A stretch of 64,000 nucleotides of DNA, taken from Pseudoalteromonas apostichopi (GTDB lineage: Bacteria; Pseudomonadota; Gammaproteobacteria; Enterobacterales; Alteromonadaceae). Below the pieces are notes generated by a model. It had not been told where the DNA came from, did not search any database, and saw only the letters and a program-made list of their open reading frames with translations. A program made the translations under genes and the position numbers. This document shows, one piece after another, positions 24,629 through 33,695 of this stretch (its first letter is position 1; the number at the start of each line of letters is the position of its first letter). The stretch is taken from the NCBI RefSeq assembly GCF_030297135.1, contig NZ_AP028066.1, forward strand, positions 806,001 to 870,000, given 5' to 3'.

Positions 24629-26824
24629 CTAGTTAGCCGAAATGGTGAGTGTTACACCACTTGCAGCGCGATAGCCGCGAAGGTCGATATACCAAGTACC
24701 CGCTTGAGGATTTGTAAATGTACAGGTTTCGCTATTGCCATTTTTATAAGGGCGGCAGTCATAGCTAGATGTAGTCGATTGCGAACCAAAATTCACATAC
24801 AAGTCAGCATCACCTGAACCACCAGAAATAGTCACATCAAGTGACGAATACCCAGCATCTAGGTCTTGCGTGAAACGAGTCCAACTATTTGTAGCAACAC
24901 TTAAGTTAGACTCAGTGCGGTTAATAGGTGTTACACCACCACCGCTGCCCGAATCAAAGCTACCAGTTAGTGATACACCTGAAATTTCATTCCAAGCTTC
25001 CACCATTACGTAGTAAGTACCTGCTTGCACATTACTAATAGCGCAGTTTTCTGTGCTAGTAGATGAAGTACTTTTACAATCAAAGTTGCTCAATGTTGGT
25101 TTTGCACCATACATTACATAGAGATCTGCATCCCCACTTCCACCGGTTGTATTGAATTGTAAATTTGTTGCACCTGCTGGTACTTCGAGGGTAAAGAACA
25201 TTTGATCTTTAGCACCGCCACTGATCCCTGTGCGTGCAACGCCATTAGTTAGTTCTTCATCACCGCTTGGAGGTGGCTCAGTCGTACCACAACTGCTACC
25301 TGCGCTTAAGCTTGAAGTCACACCGACTGCCGCAAGCGCCGCCTGTACATCTGCTGGGTCATAACTTAAATCACAGGCCGCATCCATCACGCCATTACCT
25401 GCTAAATCCCAGTTTGTGCTGGCAGTCCAGTAAAGTTGGTTAGCACGAGCCATGACCACGAACGCCTTTTGCGTATCCCAACCAGGTGTGGTTGCAAGGT
25501 TATAAAATGCCTTGTTGAATACACCTGAGCTGTAGTGCACATCCATGCCAGAGTAATAATTGTTTTGATGATCAATTGAGCTACCATCTTGGGTTGGATT
25601 ATTCATGTAACGTAATGCACCGTTACCTTTAAAAATTTCCTGACCCACTAACCAGTCGTTTGAGCCTTTCATATAAAACTCAGCCGCTTCACCTGCCATA
25701 TCAGAGAAGGCTTCGTTCAAACCACCTGATTTACCAGAATAAACAAGGCCAGAGTTTTGTTCAGTAAAACCATGGCTTACTTCATGAGCTGATACATCAA
25801 GGCTTACTAGTGGATAGAAGGTATTTTGACCATCACCAAAAGTCATGGCACTACCATCCCAAAACGCATTTTCGTAGTTGTTGCCATAATGAACGCGCAT
25901 TTTCAACTGGAAAGTTAATGGCGCAGTACCGACCCAATCGTTATACATATTAAAAATAACGTTACCGAAATAATGTGCATCATTTAAAGGCGAGTACGCA
26001 CCGTTAATTTCTTTAAAAGTATTGTCAGGGCATGTGAACGAATACGCTGTCGAACCGCTCGTACCACCATTTAAGTTAATGGTTTTTACGTTAGCGTTAT
26101 TCATCGTACAGGTACTGCCCGACTGAGCAACATCTAGGTTATCAAAGTCAGTGCCGTAGATGTATTTGCCTGTTTTTAAGTTACCACCAGGGCCTGTTGC
26201 ACTGGCATGTTGAAGGTTATCGAAGCTAAATAATACTTCGCCACTGTTTGCATCGATAATTTGGTACGGACGAGATGGGTTTTCGCCATAAGTTACGTAC
26301 GTAACTTCATACACCAGATGAGCAACACTATCTTCATCTAGCCAAATAGCTAAACGTGATTGTTCATTATGTTTTTTTAACCCGACTGACTTAATTGCAG
26401 CGGGTGAATTAGCAAGCCCTTTAGCGACTGCTTTTTTCTTGTTAAGTGCCGGAGACACAGAATCGATGTCTGCGGCAATATCATACACAGCTGCACCATG
26501 TGCACGTTTTAACTGACCATTACTATCAAATGTAAGGCTAACCGTATCTCCGATGACAGGCAGACCTTGATACATTTGTTGGTAACGGCGCGTCGTATTG
26601 CCGTTACTGGTTTTGATTTCTTTTAATACCACTAAATCATTCCCTGCACCTAAACCAACTAACTGATTTGGATTTGCACTCAAAACCGATGACGCATTGG
26701 TTTGCAAAGCTTGGTTAATCCCTGTTTGTTCGTTTAGGTATTTCTTATTCGCAGCTACTGCACTTGTTGCTTGAGTCAAAGCAAAAGCAGCAAGAGTTGC
26801 TAGTGTGATTTTAGATAAATTCAC
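24629..26824 (-). CDS. Secreted M4 (thermolysin/vibriolysin-type) metalloprotease with two PPC domains
   Basis: The 731-residue pre-pro-protein has a signal peptide (about residues 1-24) and an N-terminal FTP/PepSY propeptide (to about 205). The M4 domain has the zinc site SAHEVSHGF (near residue 346), GGLNEAFSDMAGEAAE (third ligand Glu), and the late MDVHYSSGVFNKAFY with the catalytic His. Two PPC domains follow (about 525-615 and 640-730). M4 enzymes of this type are secreted by type II secretion and mature by self-cleavage, with the tails usually trimmed off. Its role is extracellular protein digestion. The 380-base upstream gap suggests a separately controlled promoter. Confidence 0.94.
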   Translation of the reverse strand: MNLSKITLATLAAFALTQATSAVAANKKYLNEQTGINQALQTNASSVLSANPNQLVGLGAGNDLVVLKEIKTSNGNTTRRYQQMYQGLPVIGDTVSLTFDSNGQLKRAHGAAVYDIAADIDSVSPALNKKKAVAKGLANSPAAIKSVGLKKHNEQSRLAIWLDEDSVAHLVYEVTYVTYGENPSRPYQIIDANSGEVLFSFDNLQHASATGPGGNLKTGKYIYGTDFDNLDVAQSGSTCTMNNANVKTINLNGGTSGSTAYSFTCPDNTFKEINGAYSPLNDAHYFGNVIFNMYNDWVGTAPLTFQLKMRVHYGNNYENAFWDGSAMTFGDGQNTFYPLVSLDVSAHEVSHGFTEQNSGLVYSGKSGGLNEAFSDMAGEAAEFYMKGSNDWLVGQEIFKGNGALRYMNNPTQDGSSIDHQNNYYSGMDVHYSSGVFNKAFYNLATTPGWDTQKAFVVMARANQLYWTASTNWDLAGNGVMDAACDLSYDPADVQAALAAVGVTSSLSAGSSCGTTEPPPSGDEELTNGVARTGISGGAKDQMFFTLEVPAGATNLQFNTTGGSGDADLYVMYGAKPTLSNFDCKSTSSTSTENCAISNVQAGTYYVMVEAWNEISGVSLTGSFDSGSGGGVTPINRTESNLSVATNSWTRFTQDLDAGYSSLDVTISGGSGDADLYVNFGSQSTTSSYDCRPYKNGNSETCTFTNPQAGTWYIDLRGYRAASGVTLTISAN

Positions 26825-27203
26825 GTTTTACGCTCCGTTAGATTGTTATGTATTTAATGTTTTCCTTGTAATCGGACTGCACTGTTCCCGATTAATGACC
26901 AGCCTAGATTGAATGGAGCGAAATTGAAAATGAAACAAAAAATTTACAAGTAAAGTATTAGCTCTAAAACATTATTCCTTAAATAACAATATGATAATGG
27001 ATTTCACATGTACAAAATGTTAACAAACGGAGTTGAGGTGTAAAATTAATGATACAAATTTATAACATTTATTAAACATTTGTACCTTTTATTTTTATCA
27101 TCTCATCTTTTCTATTTGATAGTTAGAAGACATAACTCATTGCAGAAAAGCCTAGGTATATAAATTGCAATAACACCAAGTAACTAAGGTTTAAGGATTA
27201 AGC
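26825..27203. other. Divergent gap between the M4 protease and the MscS channel
   Basis: This is 379 bases, strongly A+T-rich, with no gene that I can support. It must hold both promoters. A stretch near 27001-27075 contains repeated AACATT/ACAAAT-type tracts, but I see no clear operator. A plausible ribosome site for the channel gene (AAGGATTAAGC) closes the gap. Confidence 0.5.
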
Positions 27204-28283
27204 ATGATTACTGAACTGATACAAAGCGATTGGCTAAATAAGCCTTGGTTAGTCGTTATTGGTGGCACAACTTTAGCTGCCATAGCATTGTTTTTATTAA
27301 AGTTTGTGATTATTTATTGCTTAAAAAAGTGGACCCAGCGAACCGACTTTGTGTTCGACTCTTTATTGGTTGACTCACTTGCTACGCCATTGACCTTATG
27401 CACAATGATGGTGCTTGTGATCATCTTTGGTCAATTATTGAACACAACTGGCTTTATGGCTGGGCACCCCTTACCGATTTCAGCCACCGCCAAAGCTATT
27501 TGTATTTTTGCCTTAGTGTTATTTTTAGACCATTTCTTATTTGGCACCGTTGATTATTACAGTGCCCGTTCGGTTGTGGTTTCAAATAGCCATAGCATAA
27601 TTAAAGGCTTGATCCGCTGTGCAATAGTATGTGTTGGCTTACTGGTGTTATTGGGCACGTTAGGAATTTCTATCACCCCTATTATTGCCTCTTTAGGCAT
27701 TACATCTCTTGCTGTTGCTTTGGCTTTACAACCTACACTCGAAAACTTCTTTTCTGGGGTTCAGCTGGTGGTTGATAAACCTATTCGGGTTGGCGACTTT
27801 ATAGAGCTTGAAAGTGGCGATCAAGGTTTTGTTGAGAAAATTGGTTGGCGCTCAACCTGGGTAAAAATGTTGCCTAATAATATGATAGTGATCCCAAATA
27901 GTCAGTTGTCTAAATCACGCATCATTAACTATTTTTATCCAGAAAAAGAGCTTAGCGTACCTGTTGAGGTTGGTGTTCACTACGGCTCAGATCTTGATAA
28001 GGTTGAGCAAGTTACGTTGGATGTTGCTAGACAGATTTTAAAAAGCCACAAATGGGGTGTAGATGATTACGATACATTTGTTGTATTTCACACCTTTGAT
28101 CAATCCAGTATCAATTTTACAGTGATGTTAAGAGCAAAAGAGTATTTTAACCGTTTTTGGGTGAAATCTGCGTTTATTAAAGCATTACATCAACGTTACG
28201 CAGAAGAGGGAATCGTTATTCCTTATCCAATTAGGGCTATTAATACCAGCCAAGAGTCTGCGCAATTTAAACCTGCTGATTGA
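27204..28283 (+). CDS. MscS-family mechanosensitive channel protein
   Basis: This 359-residue inner-membrane protein has about four membrane helices in the first 190 residues. The pore helix and beta-domain signature follow: GISITPIIASLGITSLAVAL, then NFFSGVQLVVDKPIRVGDFI, then VEKIGWRSTWVKMLPNNMIVIPNSQLS. The C-terminal alpha/beta domain is complete. It opens under membrane tension to release solutes during osmotic downshock. It has more helices than E. coli MscS, like the YbdG/MscM-type group, but I cannot name it further. Confidence 0.9.
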   Translation: MITELIQSDWLNKPWLVVIGGTTLAAIALFLLKFVIIYCLKKWTQRTDFVFDSLLVDSLATPLTLCTMMVLVIIFGQLLNTTGFMAGHPLPISATAKAICIFALVLFLDHFLFGTVDYYSARSVVVSNSHSIIKGLIRCAIVCVGLLVLLGTLGISITPIIASLGITSLAVALALQPTLENFFSGVQLVVDKPIRVGDFIELESGDQGFVEKIGWRSTWVKMLPNNMIVIPNSQLSKSRIINYFYPEKELSVPVEVGVHYGSDLDKVEQVTLDVARQILKSHKWGVDDYDTFVVFHTFDQSSINFTVMLRAKEYFNRFWVKSAFIKALHQRYAEEGIVIPYPIRAINTSQESAQFKPAD

Positions 28284-28508
28284 CCTAACAGAGCTTATCA
28301 TAATTGCATATTTGTATGGTTTTTTATGTCTCTTTTTAGACATTTTTAACACCTATTATACATATGCAATCGAAGCCTTGAATTTTTACTCTAAAATACA
28401 ATAAAAATCGCATAAACACTGTGACATACCTATATTAGAGGCGTACTATATGCCGCCAGAAAGTGACTGCTTTCTGCGTCTTGTTATACAAATATTTAAG
28501 GTCAAACA
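28284..28508 (+). promoter_or_regulatory. Leader region of the Na+/H+ antiporter gene with a hairpin
   Basis: Upstream of the antiporter, CAGAAAG (28457-28463) pairs with CTTTCTG (28470-28476), and GGC (28440-28442) can pair with GCC (28452-28454) just before. The hairpins lie within 70 bases of the start codon. Antiporter genes are sometimes controlled by cation-sensing leader RNAs; I cannot match this one to a known class. Confidence 0.3.
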
Positions 28509-29792
28509 ATGAATGCTTGGTACCTCATTTGTTTTCTTTCAGCATTAGCTATTTTTATTGCTTTTGCTAACCAATTTATCCTCAAAATGCAAACCACTAT
28601 TGCTATAACAACAGGCTCTGTTGTTATTTCTTTACTACTTATTCTTGCTGTTAAAATGCTTGGTGATACCACCGCCCTCGAAATAACTCAAATAGTCTCT
28701 AGTATCAATTTTAATCAGTTGCTATTAAAAGGCATGTTGGGTTTTTTACTGTTCGCTGGCGCATTAGAAATAAACTTAGCAGCCCTTCGTAAACAGCGTT
28801 GGGAAATAACCGCATTAGTATTATTTTCAACGATTACCTCCACAGTCATCGTTGGTTACTTAAGCTATTACTTATTTGCTTTTGTTGGCTGGCCAGTGCC
28901 GTTTATTTACTGCTTGTTGTTTGGAGCATTAATCAGCCCAACCGACCCAATTGCAGTATTAGCCATTATTAAACAAATGCGAGCCCCAGAAGGTATTTCT
29001 GTGCAAGTTGAAGGTGAGTCTTTGTTTAATGATGGCATTGGTTTAGTGATCTTCACTACGATATTTTCAGTGGCCTTTTATGGTACCGAAGCCACGTTTA
29101 CTGACGTTGCTGAATTATTCTTAGTGGATGCTATTGGCGGTATCGTGTTTGGCCTAGTAATTGCGTTAGTTGGGCATTTTTTAATTATTAATAGTCGCGA
29201 TGTGAACATTCGTTTGCTATTAACACTGACAATACCAACCGCTGGCTTTGCCGCAGCAAATATTTGGGAAATTTCAGGTGCTCTTGCCATGGTTACAAGT
29301 GGTATTTTACTTGGCAATATTACTCGCTCTAAGGCAACCGAGCGCACAGGACCAGAAGATACCCGCTATGTAAAAGATTTTTGGCATGCCACCGATAGCT
29401 TTTTAAATGCCTTGCTGTTTTTGATCATCGGTATGCTGATTGTCACTATGCCAATTACCCTTGCAGAAGTTGGCCTAGGTTTACTGATAGTACCTGTAGT
29501 ATTGCTAGCTCGCTTTATAAGTGTAGGTGCGCCATTTGTGTTCTTTAAAAAATATCGAAAATACGATAAGCACTCAGTGAAGATACTCACTTGGGGTGGC
29601 TTACGTGGTGGTTTAGCGCTAGCCATGGCTGCTGCGATCCCACGAGATCAAGTAATGATTGCAGGCTCTGACCTACACGATTTAATCGTTATTGTAACCT
29701 ACGTGGTAGTCATTTTTTCAATCATCGTACAAGGTTTAACAATATCACCGCTGATCCATAGTAGTATTCAATCGGCAGAAGCGAAAAATTAA
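28509..29792 (+). CDS. CPA1-family Na+(or K+)/H+ antiporter (NhaP-like)
   Basis: This 427-residue membrane protein has about twelve helices. The CPA1 signature is clear: LLFGALISPTDPIAVLAIIK, then VEGESLFNDGIGLVIFT with the ion-binding Asp of the ND motif, and the late WGGLRGGLALAMAAAIP. It exchanges cytoplasmic sodium (or potassium) for protons, supporting pH and salt balance, which suits a marine organism. The gene stands alone, with its own leader and a bidirectional terminator shared with the following GGDEF gene. Confidence 0.93.
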   Translation: MNAWYLICFLSALAIFIAFANQFILKMQTTIAITTGSVVISLLLILAVKMLGDTTALEITQIVSSINFNQLLLKGMLGFLLFAGALEINLAALRKQRWEITALVLFSTITSTVIVGYLSYYLFAFVGWPVPFIYCLLFGALISPTDPIAVLAIIKQMRAPEGISVQVEGESLFNDGIGLVIFTTIFSVAFYGTEATFTDVAELFLVDAIGGIVFGLVIALVGHFLIINSRDVNIRLLLTLTIPTAGFAAANIWEISGALAMVTSGILLGNITRSKATERTGPEDTRYVKDFWHATDSFLNALLFLIIGMLIVTMPITLAEVGLGLLIVPVVLLARFISVGAPFVFFKKYRKYDKHSVKILTWGGLRGGLALAMAAAIPRDQVMIAGSDLHDLIVIVTYVVVIFSIIVQGLTISPLIHSSIQSAEAKN

Positions 29793-29809
29793 GCACCGCT
29801 TTTTACTTT

Positions 29810-29832
29810 AAAGGCTCGATTATCGAGCCTTT
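29810..29832. terminator. Bidirectional terminator between antiporter and GGDEF genes
   Basis: AAAGGCTCGA (29810-29819) pairs with TCGAGCCTTT (29823-29832) and is followed by more T residues. It overlaps the last codons of the convergent GGDEF gene. Confidence 0.85.
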
Positions 29833-30785
29833 TTTTGTGCTTTATTGGCATACATTCGACCATCTGCAACTGCAAGTAACTTAGTCAACGAACAAGGCTG
29901 CTGGTCTGAAAAATCAGCAATACCATAAGAAAAGCCAAGTTCAATTTTGTTATTAAAACTATTGGGTGAGTGATTAAATGACAGCAACAAACGTTGCATG
30001 ATTGCTTCGCATTCGCTGGTATTTAAATCTGTAAATAAAATAACAAACTCATCACCACTCAAACGCGCATATAAATCAGCTTTACGACAACATCTTTCTA
30101 GCAACCCAGCAAAATCTTTCAGTACTCTATCGCCTGCGGCGTGGCCAAATTTGTCGTTAATTGCTTTAAAGTTATCTAAATCAATAAATACTAATTTTGC
30201 CTTTAAATGATGGCGAATACATAAATCAAGATAATGCTCTGCGGTGCTATTAAAACCTCGACGATTAGGCAATAAGGTAAGCTCATCGGTAGTCGCTAAC
30301 TGCATGATTGCAAACTCTCGTTCAACAATTGCGGCAAAGTCTGTTAACGCTTTAATTTCTTGTTTATTAAAACTGCGCGGTTGATGATCGATAAGGCACA
30401 AAGTGCCAATTCTATTTCCTGATTTGAGTGTAATTGGGCAGCCCGCATAAAAGCGAATATTTGGATCACCCATTACCAAGGGGTTGTCTGCAAAGCGCTT
30501 ATCATTTAAAGCATTTTCAACCACTAGTGGGTCTTTATATAAAATTGCATGGGCGCAAATAGAAATATCTCGCGCTGTTTCTGTGACGTCTAACCCCGCA
30601 CATGACTTAAACCACTGTCGCTGCTCGTCGATTAAGCTAATAACACAAATAGGCACAGAGAAAAACTGTTGGGCAAGGCGAGTGATTCGGTCAAAGGCAG
30701 GTTCACTTTGAGAGTCTAAAACATCCAACGAGCGAAGCTCTTCAAGCCTAGCTTGCTCGTTTAAAGGTACTGAAGGTTTTTCCAT
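29820..30785 (-). CDS. GAF-GGDEF diguanylate cyclase
   Basis: This 321-residue soluble protein has an N-terminal GAF domain (about residues 15-150) with the typical VPICVISLIDEQRQWFKSCA and DISICAHAIL. A GGDEF domain follows (about 160-320). The active-site motif is SGDEF rather than GGDEF, a variant seen in active cyclases. The inhibitory-site RxxD (RKAD) lies five residues before it and is intact. It should make cyclic di-GMP in response to a ligand or redox signal bound by GAF. The start at 30785 is chosen because an AAGG ribosome site precedes it, and the GAF domain begins normally from there. Confidence 0.9.
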   Translation of the reverse strand: MEKPSVPLNEQARLEELRSLDVLDSQSEPAFDRITRLAQQFFSVPICVISLIDEQRQWFKSCAGLDVTETARDISICAHAILYKDPLVVENALNDKRFADNPLVMGDPNIRFYAGCPITLKSGNRIGTLCLIDHQPRSFNKQEIKALTDFAAIVEREFAIMQLATTDELTLLPNRRGFNSTAEHYLDLCIRHHLKAKLVFIDLDNFKAINDKFGHAAGDRVLKDFAGLLERCCRKADLYARLSGDEFVILFTDLNTSECEAIMQRLLLSFNHSPNSFNNKIELGFSYGIADFSDQQPCSLTKLLAVADGRMYANKAQKKAR

Positions 30786-30876
30786 TGAATTGCCTTGTAA
30801 GGAACAACACAAGTGTTTCTTTACGTTAGCAGAAAAAAACGACCTGTTGCATAAATACAAATTCTTATATTGAGTA

Positions 30877-31131
30877 TCAAGCCCATGTATCTAGGTGTTT
30901 ATTACCCTCTTCATCCTCTTCATCCTCTTCAATGGCATTTTTACTGTTTTTATCATCTTTTTCAGCTGCTTTTTCAGCTGCTTTTTTACGGCGCTCTATT
31001 TCACGCTTTTGGCGCTTTTCGAGTTCAATTCGCTGCACGTTCGCGTCTTTTACGCCCGCAATATGAAACGCACCTTTACTCTCCAACTGTAAGCGCGTTA
31101 TTCGACCTAAAAAGGGGATCATGATATCCAT
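30877..31131 (-). CDS. Unknown small highly charged protein (84 residues)
   Basis: The N-terminal third reads as a beta-strand-rich segment (MIPFLGRITRLQLESKGAFH). The rest is a Lys/Arg/Ala-rich helix (KRQKREIERRKKAAEKAAEK) followed by an acidic run (IEEDEEDEEG). I recognise no family. The gene is supported by two perfect Shine-Dalgarno sequences in tandem just upstream. It lies between the GGDEF gene (same strand) and the divergent his operon. Confidence 0.6.
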   Translation of the reverse strand: MDIMIPFLGRITRLQLESKGAFHIAGVKDANVQRIELEKRQKREIERRKKAAEKAAEKDDKNSKNAIEEDEEDEEGNKHLDTWA

Positions 31132-31155
31132 TTGTACCTCCTATTGTACCTCCTA
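31132..31155 (-). repeat. Tandem 12-base duplication carrying two Shine-Dalgarno sites
   Basis: TAGGAGGTACAA occurs twice back to back on the minus strand (31155-31144 and 31143-31132), directly before the ATG at 31131. The proximal AGGAGG is five bases from the start codon and the distal one seventeen. Confidence 0.9.
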
Positions 31156-31211
31156 CCTATCCAATATATATCGACAGTTATAAGATATACTTTAATTTCG
31201 CAAAAAAATGC

Positions 31212-31241
31212 TTGCCAAAGATTAGCAAAGCATGTTTATCT
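31212..31241 (+). promoter_or_regulatory. Candidate his operon promoter
   Basis: TTGCCA (31212-31217) could be a -35 box, with TTTATC or TTATCT at 31235-31241 as the -10 box, 17-18 bases away. This would place the transcript start about 60 bases before the leader peptide. It is the best match in the gap but is weak. Confidence 0.3.
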
Positions 31242-31309
31242 ATATACGTAACTTATTTAAACAGATTTACGCACTGGTTTATACAAACGAGTGCAATACA
31301 GGAAAAATT

Positions 31310-31360
31310 ATGCGCTTCAATCTGACAACTATCCATCATCACCATCATTCACCGGAATAG
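31310..31360 (+). CDS. hisL: his operon leader peptide
   Basis: This is a 16-codon open frame beginning ATG at 31310 and ending TAG at 31358-31360, with five consecutive His codons at 31334-31348. It is preceded by an AGGAAAAA ribosome site and followed by mutually exclusive hairpins and a terminator before hisG. This is the classic arrangement in which a ribosome stalled for lack of charged tRNA-His allows readthrough into the operon. Confidence 0.95.
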   Translation: MRFNLTTIHHHHHSPE

Positions 31361-31460
31361 CCTGTCAGGTTTTTCGCTGAGAGGTTATTCCTAAAAGGAA
31401 CCTCTGGCGAGCAATCAACCAAATTATTTATTTTCGCCCTGAGGTTCCCTCGGGGTTTTT
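31354..31460 (+). promoter_or_regulatory. his attenuator with alternating hairpins and terminator
   Basis: Five segments can pair in turn: 31354-31363 with 31382-31391; 31380-31391 with 31397-31405; 31397-31404 with 31441-31448 (perfect GGAACCTC/GAGGTTCC); and the terminator 31437-31443 with 31449-31455, followed by five T residues. A ribosome at the leader stop codon covers the first segment, so the second pairing and the terminator form. Stalling at early His codons leaves the first segment free, so the third pairing blocks the terminator. The pairings are seen; the mechanism is inferred from the enteric his operon. Confidence 0.88.
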
Positions 31461-31487
31461 AGTTTTTGAATTAAAGGAAAATGAATA

Positions 31488-32387
31488 ATGAGCAATACCA
31501 ACCGTTTACGAATCGCCATCCAAAAAGGCGGCCGCTTATCAAAAGACTGCCAAGAGTTACTTAAGCAACTTGGTGTTAAATTAAATCTTCGTGAACAACG
31601 TTTAATCGCACACTCTACCAACATGCCAATTGATGTACTCCGTGTACGCGATGACGATATTCCGGGTCTTGTAATGGACGGTGTATGTGACCTAGGTATC
31701 GTCGGTGAAAACGTACTCGTTGAAGTACAAGCTGAACGCGAACGCCAAGGTGTGGCATTCGAAGTAAATAAGCTTTCTAAACTTGATTTTGGTTACTGCC
31801 GTTTAGCACTTGCATGGCCACAAGAACTTGGCCCACAAGATAAAAGCTGGTTCGAAGGTAAACGCATTGCAACTACATACCCTGAAATTTTAAGCCAATA
31901 TCTAAAACGTGAAGGCATCAACGCAAGCACGGTAATGTTAACAGGCTCTGTTGAAGTGGCACCGCGTGCTGGTCTGGCTGATGCGATTTGTGACTTAGTG
32001 TCTACCGGTGCAACCTTAGAAGCCAATGGCTTAATGCAAGGCGACACAATCTTAGAATCAAATGCATGTTTAATTCAAAACAAAGACCTAGCAGATCAAA
32101 GTAAACTTGATTTAATCAATACGCTAATGCCGCGTCTACGAGGTGTTCGTCAAGCTAAGGAAAGTAAATACATCATGTTACACGCTCCTAAAGCAAAGCT
32201 TGATGAAGTGTGCGACTTGCTACCTGGTACTGGCCAACCAACTTTACTATCGCTTGCAGGTAGCGACGATTATGTAGCACTGCACATGGTTAGCAGCGAA
32301 ACCCTATTCTGGGAAACGATGGAACAGTTAAAAGCATTGGGTGCCAACTCAATTCTCGTTATGCCTATTGAAAAAATGATGGAGTAA
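31488..32387 (+). CDS. hisG: ATP phosphoribosyltransferase, long form
   Basis: This 299-residue enzyme catalyses the first step of histidine synthesis, joining ATP and PRPP. The length and the C-terminal ACT-like regulatory domain (after about residue 225) show the long, self-regulated form, subject to histidine feedback. Motifs include IAIQKGGRLSKDC at the N-terminus, DLGIVGENVL and DAICDLVSTGATLEANGL. It is the first structural gene after the leader and terminator; AAAGGA lies upstream of the ATG. Confidence 0.96.
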   Translation: MSNTNRLRIAIQKGGRLSKDCQELLKQLGVKLNLREQRLIAHSTNMPIDVLRVRDDDIPGLVMDGVCDLGIVGENVLVEVQAERERQGVAFEVNKLSKLDFGYCRLALAWPQELGPQDKSWFEGKRIATTYPEILSQYLKREGINASTVMLTGSVEVAPRAGLADAICDLVSTGATLEANGLMQGDTILESNACLIQNKDLADQSKLDLINTLMPRLRGVRQAKESKYIMLHAPKAKLDEVCDLLPGTGQPTLLSLAGSDDYVALHMVSSETLFWETMEQLKALGANSILVMPIEKMME

Positions 32388-32393
32388 TTATCC

Positions 32394-33695
32394 ATGTTTC
32401 GCTGGAATGAGGAAAATCAACAAGCACAGCAGGCGGTACTCACCCGCCCTGCTGTTACTGCAAGTAAAGAGGTCGAAGCAATTTGTATCGACATCTTAAA
32501 TGCAGTTAAAACAGAAGGTGATGCAGCGTTATTAAAGATGGCAAAAGAGTTTGATAAGCGCGAAACACCTCGCTTATTAGTACCGGTTGAAGAAATTAAT
32601 CAAGCTGAGCAGTTACTATCAAGCGAGTTAAAAGCCGCCATCGAAACGGCCTATGCCAATGTAAAACGCTTTCACCAAGCACAATTACCTAAAGACATTA
32701 AGTTAACAACGCAACCTGGCGTACTGTGTGAACTTAAATATCAAGCCATTGAAGCGGTAGGTATTTACGTGCCAGGTGGTAGTGCGCCATTGCCATCGTC
32801 AGTGATTATGCAAGGGGTGCTTGCACAGTTAAGTGGTGCACAAACTGTTGTGCTTACTACACCTGTAAAAGCCGATGAAACTATCAACCCTGCCATTTTA
32901 TATGCGGCAAAACTATGTGGTATTAAAACCATTGTAGAAAGTGGCGGCGCAGGTGCGATTACAGCGATGGCATACGGCACAGAATCAGTGCCTAAAGTAA
33001 ACAAGATTTTTGGCCCTGGAAATAGTTTCGTCACTATGGCAAAACAACTTGTTGCGCAAACTATTCCGGGTATGGCGATTGATATGCCAGCCGGCCCTTC
33101 TGAAGTGTTAGTGATTGCTGATGAGCGTGCAAACCCTGAGTTTATTGCCGCTGATTTATTGTCGCAAGCAGAGCACGGCGCTGATTCGCAAGTTATTTTA
33201 CTATGTAACAGCGAACGTATTATTGAAAAAACACAGCAAGCATTAACAGAGCAGCTAGCAAAATTAAGTCGTAAAGACACTGCCGAACAAGCCCTAGCTA
33301 ACTCAAGCTTGATATTAGTGGACTCGGTTGAGCAAGCCTTTGCAGTGTCTGCTGAATATGGTCCTGAGCACCTTATTTTACAACTTGCTGATGCGCAGCC
33401 TTATCTAAGCTTAGTGAAAAATGCCGGTTCAGTATTTGTGGGTGATTACACCCCTGAGTCTGCCGGTGACTATGCGTCCGGTACTAACCACGTACTACCA
33501 ACGTATGGTTACAGTGCGACCTATTCGAGCTTAAACTTATTGGACTTCTTTAGAACTTACACAGTGCAAACCATCAGTAAAAATGGCTTACGTGAATTAT
33601 CTAAAGCAATTTTACCTTTAGCTGCAGCAGAGGGACTAGATGCTCACGCTAATGCTGTTTCAATTCGTCTTGAGGCTATGAACAATGAGCGATAA
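32394..33695 (+). CDS. hisD: Histidinol dehydrogenase
   Basis: This 433-residue zinc enzyme oxidises histidinol to histidine in two NAD-dependent steps, the last of the pathway. It shows YVPGGSAPLPSSVIM, FGPGNSFVTMAKQ, DMPAGPSEVLVIAD, and the zinc region DLLSQAEHGADSQ, with ASGTNHVLPT near the C-terminus. It starts seven bases after hisG and overlaps hisC by eleven bases. Confidence 0.96.
   Translation: MFRWNEENQQAQQAVLTRPAVTASKEVEAICIDILNAVKTEGDAALLKMAKEFDKRETPRLLVPVEEINQAEQLLSSELKAAIETAYANVKRFHQAQLPKDIKLTTQPGVLCELKYQAIEAVGIYVPGGSAPLPSSVIMQGVLAQLSGAQTVVLTTPVKADETINPAILYAAKLCGIKTIVESGGAGAITAMAYGTESVPKVNKIFGPGNSFVTMAKQLVAQTIPGMAIDMPAGPSEVLVIADERANPEFIAADLLSQAEHGADSQVILLCNSERIIEKTQQALTEQLAKLSRKDTAEQALANSSLILVDSVEQAFAVSAEYGPEHLILQLADAQPYLSLVKNAGSVFVGDYTPESAGDYASGTNHVLPTYGYSATYSSLNLLDFFRTYTVQTISKNGLRELSKAILPLAAAEGLDAHANAVSIRLEAMNNER

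Noticed and set aside
30870..31124. Plus-strand frame opposite the 84-residue protein gene
   Set aside because: It reads as a low-complexity complement of the Glu/Lys-rich gene. The minus-strand gene has two strong ribosome sites.
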